A stretch of DNA of 64,000 bases, taken from the NCBI RefSeq assembly GCF_029909975.1, contig NZ_CP094516.1, positions 1,984,001-2,048,000 on the forward strand, read 5' to 3'. Below, in pieces: positions 28,649 through 38,600 of this stretch. How positions within the stretch are numbered: position 1 is the first letter of the stretch; every line of letters starts with the position of its first letter. Position numbers and translations under genes: made by a program. Below the pieces are notes generated by a model. It was not told the origin of the DNA. It worked only from the letters and a program-made list of their open reading frames with translations, and did not search any database. This DNA is from Bradyrhizobium sp. ISRA430 (GTDB lineage Bacteria > Pseudomonadota > Alphaproteobacteria > Rhizobiales > Xanthobacteraceae).

Positions 28649-29982
28649 AAGCAACGCTTCGCCTTTTGTCCCGGACCAAGCTCTATTGGGGCTTGCTGAC
28701 TATCTGTCTGATCGGCGCACTTACCTCGCCGCATACCTCTTCCGGCAACAACATTTTTCTATCCTACGCCAACCTGACCGACGTTCTGCGCCAGGTCTCG
28801 ATCACAGGCCTGGTAGCAACCGGTATGACCATGGTCATTCTCCTCGGTGGAATCGATTTGTCGGTCGGCTCAGTCATGGGATTCGCGACCGTGATCTGCG
28901 CGATGTTGCTCACCAAGCCGGGCTGGACTGCGGCCTCGATGATGGGCATTCCGGCAGCAACCCTGGTCGGTGGAGCCGTGGTAGCGCTTTTCGTGCGCTT
29001 CGTCTTCCGGGGTCTTGCGCGCGGCCACGATGTTAGCGCGGGGCGACGCCCACCGATTGCGCTCTCTCACTGGCGCAGCGTATGGATTCCCACGCTGATC
29101 GGCGTTGCCGTCGCGATTGCGATTGCTTGGTGGCTGACAACCCAGGTGCAGACCAAGTTCGGCGTGCTTGGTGTTCTGCTGATCGCACCTTGCTTGGCTC
29201 TGCTGCTCGGCGCCATCAACGGATTCCTGATCGTCTCCGGGCGGCTACAGCCCTTCATCGTCACGCTGGCGATGATGGTCAGCGCGCTTGGCGTCGCCCG
29301 ACTCACCGCGGGGCAAGACAATGCCGTCGTGCCGGTTTATACCGGCACCAACGCCACCGAGGCCTTCGAGATGCTGCGCTCGATGCTCTGGGGCGTGTTG
29401 CCGGTGCCGAGCGTGTTCTTCCTGGCGGCAATCGTCCTGTTCGGCGCGATCCTGCGGTTCACGAGCTTCGGCCGCTATGCCTACGCGATCGGCGGCAATG
29501 TCGAGGCCGCCAAACTGTCCGGCATCAAGGTCGCGCAGGTCCAGCTTACCGCCTATCTAATTTCGGGGCTGCTCGCGGGAATTGCCGGTGTACTGTTCGT
29601 CGCGCAATACCGGCAGGGCAAGCCCGATGCCGGCGCCGGCCTCGAACTCGATGCGATCGCCGCCGTGGTGATCGGCGGCACCAGCCTGATGGGCGGTCGC
29701 GGCGGCCTCGCCGGCACCTTCGTTGGCGTTCTGATTTTCGGCCTGCTGTCGGATATCCTTCAGCTCCAAAACATCGACTCTAATGTGCAACTTCTGATGA
29801 AGGGGTTGATCATCGTCTGTACCGTGCTGGTGCAGGAGCAGAATCTCGGCCAGCTCATGGCCCGATGGCGGTTCAGCCGATCGGGCAAACTGCGCGCCGA
29901 CCCGAAAACAGCCGAATCCTATCGGCTGCCAGGCGCTGCCAAGGCGCAATTTGCGAGGGAGGATCTGGATGAAGCGTCGTGA
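28645..29982 (+). CDS. CUT2 ABC importer permease, long XylH-like form
   Basis: The 445-residue inner-membrane permease is about 100 residues longer than the neighbouring RbsC-like protein. It carries [20 protein letters not shown] near the N-terminus and LELDAIAAVVIGGTSLMGGR near the end. The extra length is an insertion around residues 105-165 with another hydrophobic stretch, as in XylH-type permeases. I chose ATG 28645, overlapping the ATPase stop. The last 14 bases overlap the binding-protein gene. The size suggests a different substrate or partner from the first set. Confidence 0.9.
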   Translation: MKATLRLLSRTKLYWGLLTICLIGALTSPHTSSGNNIFLSYANLTDVLRQVSITGLVATGMTMVILLGGIDLSVGSVMGFATVICAMLLTKPGWTAASMMGIPAATLVGGAVVALFVRFVFRGLARGHDVSAGRRPPIALSHWRSVWIPTLIGVAVAIAIAWWLTTQVQTKFGVLGVLLIAPCLALLLGAINGFLIVSGRLQPFIVTLAMMVSALGVARLTAGQDNAVVPVYTGTNATEAFEMLRSMLWGVLPVPSVFFLAAIVLFGAILRFTSFGRYAYAIGGNVEAAKLSGIKVAQVQLTAYLISGLLAGIAGVLFVAQYRQGKPDAGAGLELDAIAAVVIGGTSLMGGRGGLAGTFVGVLIFGLLSDILQLQNIDSNVQLLMKGLIIVCTVLVQEQNLGQLMARWRFSRSGKLRADPKTAESYRLPGAAKAQFAREDLDEAS

Positions 29983-30943
29983 ATTCTTGAAACTGTCGGC
30001 TACTGTGGCCGGCGCAACAATGACGTTCTACATGCCCACCGGATGGCGTCCTGCCAAGGCCGCCACCAAGTGGAAGGTTGGCTTCAGCCAGTGCACCACG
30101 CTGGAGCCGTGGCGCGTGCAATTCAACAAGGACATCCAGGCTGAGGCGAAGAACCATCCGGATGTCGACCTCATCATTACCGATGGTCAAGACAAGACCG
30201 AGAAACAGGTTGCCGATTGCGAAAACCTGATCGTGCAACAGGTCAACGTCCTCTTGATTTCGCCGAAGGAGTCGGCGGGACTGACCGGCGTTGTCGAGAA
30301 GGCGATCGACGCCAAGATCCCGGTCATTGTGCTCGATCGCAACGTCGAGACCAAGCGGATCGCCCAATTTATCGGCGGTGACAACGTCGCGATCGGCAAG
30401 GCAGCCGGCGAACATGCGGTGAAGCTCCTCGGCGGACCAGGCAAGGCGGCCGGCAATGTCGTCGAGATCTGGGGCGGCATGGGCACCCAACCCGCGCATG
30501 ATCGCCACGACGGCTTCCATGCCTTCACCGACAAGGAGCCGGGCATCAAGTACCTGCTGAACAACCAGTCGGGGGACTGGAAGCAGGACAAGGCCTACAA
30601 CATCATGACCACCGCGCTGCGCAATAACGAGAAGATCGATCTGGTCTATGGTCATAACGATCCGATGGCCTACGGTGCCTATCTCGCCGCCAAGGACGCG
30701 GGGCGAGACAAGGACATCAAGTTCATCATCGGCATCGATGGGCTGCCGGATGAAGGCGTCACCTGGGTCTCGAAGGGACAGCTTTCGGCGACATTCCTCT
30801 ACGCAACGCCGGGCGCGGAAGGCCTGCGCCAGGCGGTCAAGCTCCTGAAGGGCGAGAAGCTGGAACCGGTGATCACCCTGCCCACGATGCTGATCACGAA
30901 GGAAAATGCGCCTGATATCCTGAAGAAGAACGGACTGCTCTGA
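29969..30943 (+). CDS. CUT2 ABC importer sugar-binding protein, Tat-type signal
   Basis: This RbsB-like binding protein has about 324 residues. The N-terminus MKRREFLKLSATVAGATMTF has the twin-arginine consensus, so export is probably through Tat, unlike the Sec-type signal of the first set. The mature protein begins near KWKVGFSQCTTLEPWRVQFN and has DGQDKTEKQVADCENL and IDLVYGHNDPMAYGAYLA, typical of this fold. I chose ATG 29969 with GGGAGG upstream rather than 29951. It ends the ATPase-permease-binding-protein trio. Confidence 0.9.
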   Translation: MKRREFLKLSATVAGATMTFYMPTGWRPAKAATKWKVGFSQCTTLEPWRVQFNKDIQAEAKNHPDVDLIITDGQDKTEKQVADCENLIVQQVNVLLISPKESAGLTGVVEKAIDAKIPVIVLDRNVETKRIAQFIGGDNVAIGKAAGEHAVKLLGGPGKAAGNVVEIWGGMGTQPAHDRHDGFHAFTDKEPGIKYLLNNQSGDWKQDKAYNIMTTALRNNEKIDLVYGHNDPMAYGAYLAAKDAGRDKDIKFIIGIDGLPDEGVTWVSKGQLSATFLYATPGAEGLRQAVKLLKGEKLEPVITLPTMLITKENAPDILKKNGLL

Positions 30944-30981
30944 TCTGGCAGCTTACAGACGCGACTTAGCCGCCCAAGGAA

Positions 30982-31007
30982 TCTGGTTCAATCTCGGTTG
31001 AACCAGA
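30982..31007. terminator. Perfect 10-bp stem-loop after binding-protein gene
   Basis: TCTGGTTCAA and TTGAACCAGA flank a 6-base loop, 39 bases past the binding-protein stop. No strong T-run follows. It may stabilise the upstream mRNA end or attenuate transcription into the mutarotase gene. Confidence 0.5.
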
Positions 31008-31095
31008 CTCCAGCATTTGCACGCCGATATGGACACCGGCGCCCCCGACGTCGGATAGTCGTCAATCCAAAGAGCTGATCAAAAGGAGGCGCTGC

Positions 31096-31551
31096 ATGCT
31101 GAAGTCGATCGACCCCATCCTGAATGCCGATATCCTTTATGCACTGCGGTCGATGGGGCATGGCGACGATCTCGTGCTCTGCGACACCAATTTTCCCGCC
31201 GACTCGGTCGCCCGCCAAACCGTGCTAGGGCGGCTGCTACGCATCGACAACGTCACCGCAGCTCGCGCCGCGCGCGCGATCCTGTCGGTACTGCCCCTCG
31301 ATTCCTTCGTCGATAGACCCGCCTTGCGTATGGAAATCGTCGGCCATCCCGACGAAGTTCCGCCTGTGCAGGCGGAGGTGCAAAAGGAGATCAACGCCGC
31401 CGAAGCCCGCCCTCTCCCCTTGGGTTCGATCGAGCGCTTCGCCTTCTATGACCTCGCCAAGAAATCCTATTGCGTCATCCAGACCGGCGAGCGGCGCTTC
31501 TATGGCTGCTTCATCTTCAAGAAAGGCGTCATCCCACCTGACGCAGACTAG
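31096..31551 (+). CDS. fucU: RbsD/FucU-family sugar mutarotase
   Basis: The 151-residue cytoplasmic enzyme catalyses anomer conversion of a freshly imported sugar, as FucU does for L-fucose and RbsD for ribose. ILNADILYALRSMGHGDDLVL with its His is the conserved N-terminal active-site region. The C-terminal ERFAFYDLAKKSYCVIQTGE contributes the family's conserved Tyr. A strong AAGGAGG precedes the ATG by 8 bases. Its place after the second CUT2 importer suggests that the transported sugar reaches the cell in the wrong anomer for the next enzyme. Confidence 0.88.
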   Translation: MLKSIDPILNADILYALRSMGHGDDLVLCDTNFPADSVARQTVLGRLLRIDNVTAARAARAILSVLPLDSFVDRPALRMEIVGHPDEVPPVQAEVQKEINAAEARPLPLGSIERFAFYDLAKKSYCVIQTGERRFYGCFIFKKGVIPPDAD

Positions 31552-31748
31552 CTGATGCAGCCCTGCCGAGCTTCTGCTCGTGCGTGGATTCGTTGACATT
31601 GATTTGCGTCGTTGCATACTCGACGCGGCCTCCGTCAGCACCTTGACGACAAGAGATCTGCGAGCGTCATGTCCTCAGACCATGCTGTTCAGGCGGCCCA
31701 ATAACCCAATAACTTGACACGATAACGTCAACGAAGGGAGGTTACGCA

Positions 31749-33407
31749 ATGAAACAGCAAGAGCATGATCAGCATCCCGCACTCCGGCCGAACCGGCGCA
31801 CGGTGCTGAAAGGCGCGGCCAGCGCCGCCGCGTTGGGCACGACGGGCGCGCTCGGCACGTTCTCCGAGCTTGCCTTGGCGCAAGCCAATCTGCGCGCCCA
31901 GATCACGCAAATTCCCGGTGTCGGCAAAGGTGCGCCAACCGACGCCGACTGGCAGAAAGTCGGCGAGCTCTGCCTCGGCCCGACCAAGGCGAGCATCAAG
32001 GAAGGCGAATTCAAGGGCGTCGAGCTCTCCTTCATGGGGCTGAACAATCAAAACCTCCACAATCTCCTGTTTCGCGGCTTCCTGAAGCCATGGGAAGCGT
32101 ATACCGGTGCGAAAATTTCCTGGATCGATCTCGCCCAGGCCGACTACAATCCGCGCTTACAGCAAGCGATCGCGACCGGCACGGTCGACTTCGACATCCT
32201 CGAGATGGGCGCGCCGTTCGAGGGCGACGTCTGCGGCAAAGGGCTGGCGTCGGAGATGCCGGACTGGGTCAAGAAGCAGATCGATATCGACGATTATGTC
32301 GACTACCTGAAGCCGCCCGTCGGCACCTGGAACGGCAAGACCTATCGCGTCACCATCGACGGCGACTGCCACAACTTCAACTACCGCACTGACGTCTTCT
32401 CCGACCCAACCCTCGCCAAGGCGTGGAAAGACGCGGGCAATTCGAGCGAATGGGGCGTGCCGAAAACCTGGCAGCAGGTACAGGCGGTGACAAAATTCCT
32501 CAAGGGCAAGAAGATCAAGAACCAGAATGCGTTCGGCTACCTCGATGCGCCAAAGCCCTGGGGCGGGTTCGGCTTCTATTTCCTGGCCAGTCGTGCCTCG
32601 GCCTATGCCAAGCACCCCGACGACAAGGCCTGGCTGTTCGACATCGACACGATGAAGCCGCGCATCAACAATCCCGCCTGGGTGCGCGCCATCCAGGACG
32701 TGATCGACGCGCTGCCATTCGAACCCGCCGATCAGCTCAATGCCGATCCGAACACCACCGGCTTCCAGCAATTCCTGGCCGGCATCGGCTCAATGATTCC
32801 CTGGTGGGGCGACATCGGCCAGGTGGCGAAGGCGAGCGACACCTCCGTGATCGGCGACGTCGTCGGCTTCGACATCCTGCCGGGCTCGGACGATGTCTAT
32901 AACGCCAAGACCGGAAAATGGGACAAGCTCGCAAGCGGCCCGAATCATGCACCGAATTGCGCCTATCTCGGCTGGGGCGTTTACGTCATGGCACGGGTCA
33001 ACGGTGACGAGAAGAAGCACAAGGCTGCCTGGAGCGCGGCCGCGCATCTCGGCGGCAAGGACCTGTCGCTCTGGATGGTGATGTATCCGTCGGGCTTCCA
33101 GGCCCACCGCACCAGCCACTTCCAATTCGACGAGTGGGTCGCCGCGGGCTACGACCGCAAATACATCACGTCCTATCTGAACTCGCAGCTCGGCTCCTAT
33201 AATCATCCCAACCGCGCAGTGGAGCCGCGCATCCCCGGCATCTTCCAGTATTACAGCATCGCCGAAGATGAGCTGACGAAGATTTTCGCCGGCAAGGTCG
33301 ATGCCCAGACCGGCGCGAACAACATCGCCGCCGCCTGGGAGAAGCTGACCGACCAGATCGGCCGCGAGCGACAGATCGGGCTCTACAAGGCCTCGCTCGG
33401 CGCGTAG
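31749..33407 (+). CDS. CUT1-type ABC importer substrate-binding protein
   Basis: The 552-residue solute-binding protein is larger than usual for CUT1 (about 420). The N-terminus RPNRRTVLKGAASAAALGTT looks like a Tat signal. The mature part contains WIDLAQADYNPRLQQAIATG, with LASRASAYAKHPDDKAWLFD later. GGGAGG precedes the ATG by 7 bases. Two permease genes follow, but no ATPase gene of this class lies nearby. Substrate is unknown; given the local setting, an oligosaccharide or polyol is likely. Confidence 0.87.
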   Translation: MKQQEHDQHPALRPNRRTVLKGAASAAALGTTGALGTFSELALAQANLRAQITQIPGVGKGAPTDADWQKVGELCLGPTKASIKEGEFKGVELSFMGLNNQNLHNLLFRGFLKPWEAYTGAKISWIDLAQADYNPRLQQAIATGTVDFDILEMGAPFEGDVCGKGLASEMPDWVKKQIDIDDYVDYLKPPVGTWNGKTYRVTIDGDCHNFNYRTDVFSDPTLAKAWKDAGNSSEWGVPKTWQQVQAVTKFLKGKKIKNQNAFGYLDAPKPWGGFGFYFLASRASAYAKHPDDKAWLFDIDTMKPRINNPAWVRAIQDVIDALPFEPADQLNADPNTTGFQQFLAGIGSMIPWWGDIGQVAKASDTSVIGDVVGFDILPGSDDVYNAKTGKWDKLASGPNHAPNCAYLGWGVYVMARVNGDEKKHKAAWSAAAHLGGKDLSLWMVMYPSGFQAHRTSHFQFDEWVAAGYDRKYITSYLNSQLGSYNHPNRAVEPRIPGIFQYYSIAEDELTKIFAGKVDAQTGANNIAAAWEKLTDQIGRERQIGLYKASLGA

Positions 33408-33497
33408 CTTCTTCGACTGCGAGAACCATCCAGACCCGGCTGGCGCCGCTTCAGACGCCAGCCGCACTTTAGCAAGAATCGGCAGAGTCGGATTGCG

Positions 33498-34613
33498 ATG
33501 CAGAGTTCGGTCGATTTGGGCAATGAGCGCCTCGCGCCCGCCCCCCGGCGCGCGAGCGTCAGCCGGAAGAACGCTGGCCGGGCGCTGGTCGCGCTCGCTT
33601 CGCTCGGCCTCCTGCTCGTGATCCTCCTTCAGGGGCTGCACGCAACCGGTACAATCGCGACCGGATTCTCGGATTGGCGCCCGATCATGATCGCCTATGT
33701 GCTGTGGGCTATCGCGTTTGGAATCGGGCAAATCATCATCCGCGGCGAACGTGGTCAGCGCGCGCTGTTTCTGCTGCCGGCCGTGTTCTTCACGGTTGCA
33801 GTCGTGATATTTCCCACGATTTTCGGGATCTACATCGCGTCACTGGACTGGAATCTCTCATCGATCGACGGACCGCGCTTCAGCGGCTTCGACAATCTTA
33901 GAGGAATGCTGAGCGACACCTACTACTGGAACGCGCTCGGCAACATGGTCTTCTACACGGTTGCGGTGCTCGGCGAGTACGCGATCGCATTCGGGCTGGC
34001 GCTGCTGCTCAGCGCCGATATCCGGGCGCGAAAATTCTTTCGTGTGGTCTTCCTTCTGCCGATGATGCTTAGCCCGGTCGCAGTGAGCTGGATGGTCGGC
34101 AAATCCCTCCTGGAATATCGATTTGGCCCTGCAGCGACGCTTGCGCGCTATCTCGGATGGGATAATCCGGCCTTCTTTGCATCGCCCTGGATGGCGCGCT
34201 TGAGTATCCAGGCGATGGACGCCTGGGTGTCGATCCCGTTCATCATGATCATTCTGCTCGCAGGCCTGCAAGCGATGCCAAAGGAGGTGCAGGAAGCGGC
34301 CAAGGTCGATGGCGCGAATGGCTGGCAATCATTCTGGCACGTCACGTTCCCGATCATGCTGCCAGTCAGCATCACCGTCCTGATCATCCGCATCATCTTC
34401 AAGCTGAAGCTCGCCGACATCGTGATCAACGTCACCGCCGGAGGTCCGGGCGGCGCCACCGACACTGTGTCGAGCTTCATCTATCGCGTCTACCGCGACC
34501 GCTCGAATGTCGGATACGGCACGGCGCTCGCCATGGTCTATCTGCTGTTGATCATCGTGCTGCTCACCGTGATGTTACGACTGTCGAAGCGCTGGACACA
34601 GAAGGTTATCTAG
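33498..34613 (+). CDS. CUT1-type ABC importer permease
   Basis: The 371-residue inner-membrane protein has an N-terminal basic stretch, then several hydrophobic segments beginning LVALASLGLLLVILLQGLHA. Its coupling motif is EAAKVDGANGWQSFWHVTFP. The two extra N-terminal hydrophobic segments before the core six are seen in MalF-like permeases. It follows the binding-protein gene after a 90-base gap and precedes a second permease by 25 bases. Confidence 0.9.
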   Translation: MQSSVDLGNERLAPAPRRASVSRKNAGRALVALASLGLLLVILLQGLHATGTIATGFSDWRPIMIAYVLWAIAFGIGQIIIRGERGQRALFLLPAVFFTVAVVIFPTIFGIYIASLDWNLSSIDGPRFSGFDNLRGMLSDTYYWNALGNMVFYTVAVLGEYAIAFGLALLLSADIRARKFFRVVFLLPMMLSPVAVSWMVGKSLLEYRFGPAATLARYLGWDNPAFFASPWMARLSIQAMDAWVSIPFIMIILLAGLQAMPKEVQEAAKVDGANGWQSFWHVTFPIMLPVSITVLIIRIIFKLKLADIVINVTAGGPGGATDTVSSFIYRVYRDRSNVGYGTALAMVYLLLIIVLLTVMLRLSKRWTQKVI

Positions 34614-34638
34614 GACCCAACCAAGGGAGTTTGAGCGA

Positions 34639-35565
34639 TTGGCTATGTCGAGTGTGGCATCAAACCCGGTCCGAAAGCATTCCGCAGCGCCGCGCGCCAA
34701 GCGGATGCTTGGCCGCTTGCTGATCTACGCTGCACTCCTGTTCTGGACGCTTATCTGTCTGTTCCCAATCTACTGGACCGTCACCACCTCGTTCAAATCG
34801 GCGGTCGACGTGACGCAAGCCCACCTGATTCCCTGGGTCGATTTTCAGCCGGACTGGAAAGGATGGCGCTCGCTTGGCCTGTCACCAGATACACTGTTCG
34901 GCACCTCGACTGCCCGCTCCGAATTCGTGAACCGCTTCGTCAACAGCGTCATCACGTCGGTCGGCGCATCCTTGCTAGCGCTGATCTTAGGATCGCTGGC
35001 AGCCTATGGCCTGAGCCGCTTCCGCTACAAATTCGCCTGGATGCGCAACGACGATATCCTGTTCTTCTTCATGTCCCAATTGATCCTGCCGCCGGTCGTG
35101 CTCGCGCTGCCGTTCCTCGTCCTCTACAAGGCATTGGCCCTGCTCGACACGCGCTTCGGTCTTGTCCTGCTCTACACCCTAACGGTGCTGCCGATCGTCA
35201 TCTGGATCATGCGCGATCAGTTCAACGCGATTCCGATCGAGCTCGACGAAGCCGCCTTCGTCGACGGCCTGTCGACCTGGGGCGCCTTCCTGCGCATCAT
35301 TCTGCCGCTCGCCGTTCCAGGAATGGTGGCCGCATTCATCCTCTCGCTGGTGCTGTGCTGGAACGAATACTTCTTCGCGGCGCTGTTGACGAGCACGGAC
35401 GCGAAGACACTCCCCGTGATGGTGGCCAGCCAGACTGGCTCGCAGGGCATCAATTGGTGGTCGATGGCGGCGCTGTCGACGGCGGCGATCGCGCCGCTCG
35501 TCCTGGTCGGCATTTTCCTCGAGCGCTATATTGTCAGCGGCCTGACCACGGGAGCAGGAAAGTAA
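34639..35565 (+). CDS. CUT1-type ABC importer permease
   Basis: The 308-residue MalG-like inner-membrane permease has the coupling loop LDEAAFVDGLSTWGAFLRII. The frame starts at TTG 34639, which has AAGGGAG 9 bases upstream; ATG 34645 is two codons later with longer spacing, so TTG is the better placed start. The gene ends the transporter group. The next gene, on the other strand, is a helicase and not the expected ATPase. Confidence 0.9.
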   Translation: MAMSSVASNPVRKHSAAPRAKRMLGRLLIYAALLFWTLICLFPIYWTVTTSFKSAVDVTQAHLIPWVDFQPDWKGWRSLGLSPDTLFGTSTARSEFVNRFVNSVITSVGASLLALILGSLAAYGLSRFRYKFAWMRNDDILFFFMSQLILPPVVLALPFLVLYKALALLDTRFGLVLLYTLTVLPIVIWIMRDQFNAIPIELDEAAFVDGLSTWGAFLRIILPLAVPGMVAAFILSLVLCWNEYFFAALLTSTDAKTLPVMVASQTGSQGINWWSMAALSTAAIAPLVLVGIFLERYIVSGLTTGAGK

Positions 35566-35696
35566 CTCGCAAGGCTCACCCGGAGGCGCTGACACAAGCT
35601 TCGAGCGCGAGCGCTAGTTCGAAGGGACGAGGCGTCGCGCGTGCAACGTGCCGGCCTTCCGCGGTTACGCTTTCGTCCGCTGCGCCGACAGCGCGA

Positions 35697-38600
35697 TCAT
35701 TCGTCCAGGACATCGAAGAGGTTTTCGACTTTTCCGAGCGGCCCATCAGCTCCGTTGCTGGCATAGACGACCCGATCGCCGTCACGCTGCAGCGATCGCG
35801 CCTTGGACTTTCGCAATCGTCCCGGAAGGAATGTCGCGGCGACCGCTTCTGCTCCGACATCCAGCCTTATGATCCCTCTTCGCCTGCAATCGATCCTAAG
35901 CCTTGCTGCAGCGAAGAATTCGAGCGCCGCTGGCGGCAACTTTCCAAAACGACGGAGAGTCTCCTCTTCGAGGTCGTCCAGCTCATCCTCGCTTCGGCAC
36001 CGAGAGGCGCGGGCGTAGATTTCGAGCCGAACGGCTTCCGATTGCACATAGTCTGCCGGCAACATGTCGGCGATCGGAAGATTCAGGTCGGGCACCCACA
36101 GGTCGGCCGTTCTGTCGTCGACCTTCTCCGAGGCCAGCTTCAAGAGATGGCTGTAGAGCACGGGCCCGAACACCTGAACGTGGCCGGACTGCCGCTCCGA
36201 GAGCAGATCTCCCGCTCCTCTGAGGTCCAGGTCCCGCGCACTGATTGCAAAACCGGCACCAGGCCTGCTGAACTCCTCCATAACCGCAAGCCGCTTCTCG
36301 GATCGCGCCGCATCCGACTCGGTCAACAGATACGCAAACGCGCGTATGCCGCCGCGCCCCACCCTGCCCCTGAGCTGATGGAGCTGAGCGAGACCGAACC
36401 TTTCGGGCCAGCAGACCACGATCGTATTTGCGCGCGGGATATCCAGGCCGCTCTCCACGATGTTGGTCGCGAGCAGAACATCCGCCTCGCCTTCGACGAA
36501 GGTCATCATCCGGTCGTCCATTTCGTCTGCGCTTAACCTGCCATGGAGACAGACAATGCGCAGATCCGGGGCCAGCGTTTGCACGCGCACCAGCATCGGA
36601 TCGAGATCCTGAATACGCGGGCAGATCAGGAAGCTTTGCCCGTGGCGCCTCTGTTCGCGCAACAACGCCGCGGCAATGGCAGCATCGGAAAGCGGCGCAA
36701 TTCTCGTGGCGACCGGAAGCCGGTGAGCGGGTGGAGAGGCAATGACGCTGAGATCCCTGAAGCCCGCGAGGCCTGCCGCGAGGGTCCGCGGTATCGGCGT
36801 AGCGCTCATCCAGAGGGCATGAACACCCTTGGCGAGCCCTGATAGCTTTGCCTTTTCGGCCGCGCCAAAATGCTGCTCCTCGTCGATAATGACCAAGCCG
36901 AGATCGCGGAACTTCACGTCCTTCGAGACAAGAGCGTGAGTTCCAACTACGACCTTCAATCTTCCGCTCTTCAGCCCCTCCTTCGTCTCCCTCAGCTCCG
37001 AGGTCGATGTGGCGCGCGACAAGCTTCCCACTTCGATATCGAAGGCAGCAAATCGCTTGCGGAACGTCGCGACATGCTGCCTCGCTAGGACGGTCGTCGG
37101 CACCGCGATCGCCACCTGCCGTCCTGACAGCACGACGGCTGCCGCCGCCCGCAAAGCCACCTCAGTCTTTCCGAACCCGACATCGCCGCAAATCACCCGA
37201 TCCATGGGATGACCGGCCGCAAGATCATCCAGGACGTCGCGAATGGCCTTCGCCTGATCGACTGTCGTGAAGAACGGAAAGCGTGCGACAAACCTCTCAT
37301 AGAGGGGCCCCGGAGGGACGAGTTTCGAAGCCCGCCGACGGCGACGCTGGCTGATATGTTTGGCGAGTTGCCTGCCCGCAATCTGAATCTCGTGCTCGGC
37401 CTCCGTGCGGCGCGCGAACCACGTACTTCCGTCCGCTTTATCCAATGACAGCCTGCCCAGTTCGGAAGCATAGGGCCAGATCAAGGCGAGGTCGGCGGGC
37501 GGAACGAGAACGGCATTGTCACCCGCAAAGACGAGCCTGATCATTTCTCGCGAGGCACCACCTCCCGTCGCCACAGTCTGCAGTCCGTCGAGCAGGGCTA
37601 ATCCCCGCTGCAGATGAATGACCACAGCACCCTGCTCCGGCATATTCAGATGGCTGAAACCGGCACCCCAGGTTCTCGCCAAAGGCTGGGGATGATGAGC
37701 CTTGCTGCCGAGCACGTCGGAAGCCGTAACGACGACAAGAGGTTTACTGTCAGGCACGACAAAACCGGCGTCGAAGTCGGCGAGAAGTGCAGCTTCTCGA
37801 TTGCGTGCCGCCGCCGCCTGACTCCAACCCACAAAGCGCTCCGCCTTGACTCCGCTCATTCGCTCCATCACACGCAGGTCATCTTCCTGCGCTGCGACAA
37901 AAGCCAGCCGAAAGCCGGCACTTCGCGTCTCGTCGACGAACGTGCGTAGCGCCTTCCTCGGTGATGCAGCCTTCGAAAAGTCTGGGACAGGACGGAACGG
38001 AGCCTGTCGCGGCAAGATGTCCATGCGCTTGATCGCATCCCTCCATTCGCGCCGTCCGAGGTAAGTGTGCTCCCTATCGGCGCGACCAGCCGCCTCCTCG
38101 ATCGTGCTCAGCCAATTGTCGGCGTGAACCTGAACGCCGGCATCCGCAATCCACTTGGCCCGGCCGCAATACTCGAACAGGGTAGAACGTTTTCCGCGCC
38201 TGTTTCCCAGCATCATCCGCTCCGACATCGGATCGATGAGCAGCTCTTTGGTCTCAAAAACGATGTGATGCTCGATCGGATCGAATGCCACAATCCGACG
38301 TATCAACCGGCCGGAATGCTCTACCCTGAATGGCCCGAGGGCTCCGGCGGGAAATATCTCGAATGTCTGGCCGTGAAAAAGCGCATCACCGGGATAGCGG
38401 GCATCCTCATCGAGCTCGTATCCGAGAGCCTCGAACCGCGCCCGGAGATCTTGCTCGGAGAACTCCGTGCCCACTTTCAGACGGAGCGTCAGCCGAGACC
38501 AACTTGCCGGCGTTGGCAGGCGCTCCATCACGGCCTCGGCAGTGGACACGAGAAGGATGGGCTTCTCGGGTTTGGCAAGATGCCTCAGGACCGCGCTTCG

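Noticed and set aside
30944..31095. tRNA-like or riboswitch-like stem before the mutarotase gene
   Set aside because: Only one 10-bp stem-loop is present. There is no cloverleaf, no TPsiC-like arm and no conserved aptamer core.
34863..36536. 557-codon plus-strand frame spanning a permease and the Mfd-like gene end
   Set aside because: It runs through two real genes, in another frame and on the opposite strand, and its composition is shadow-like.
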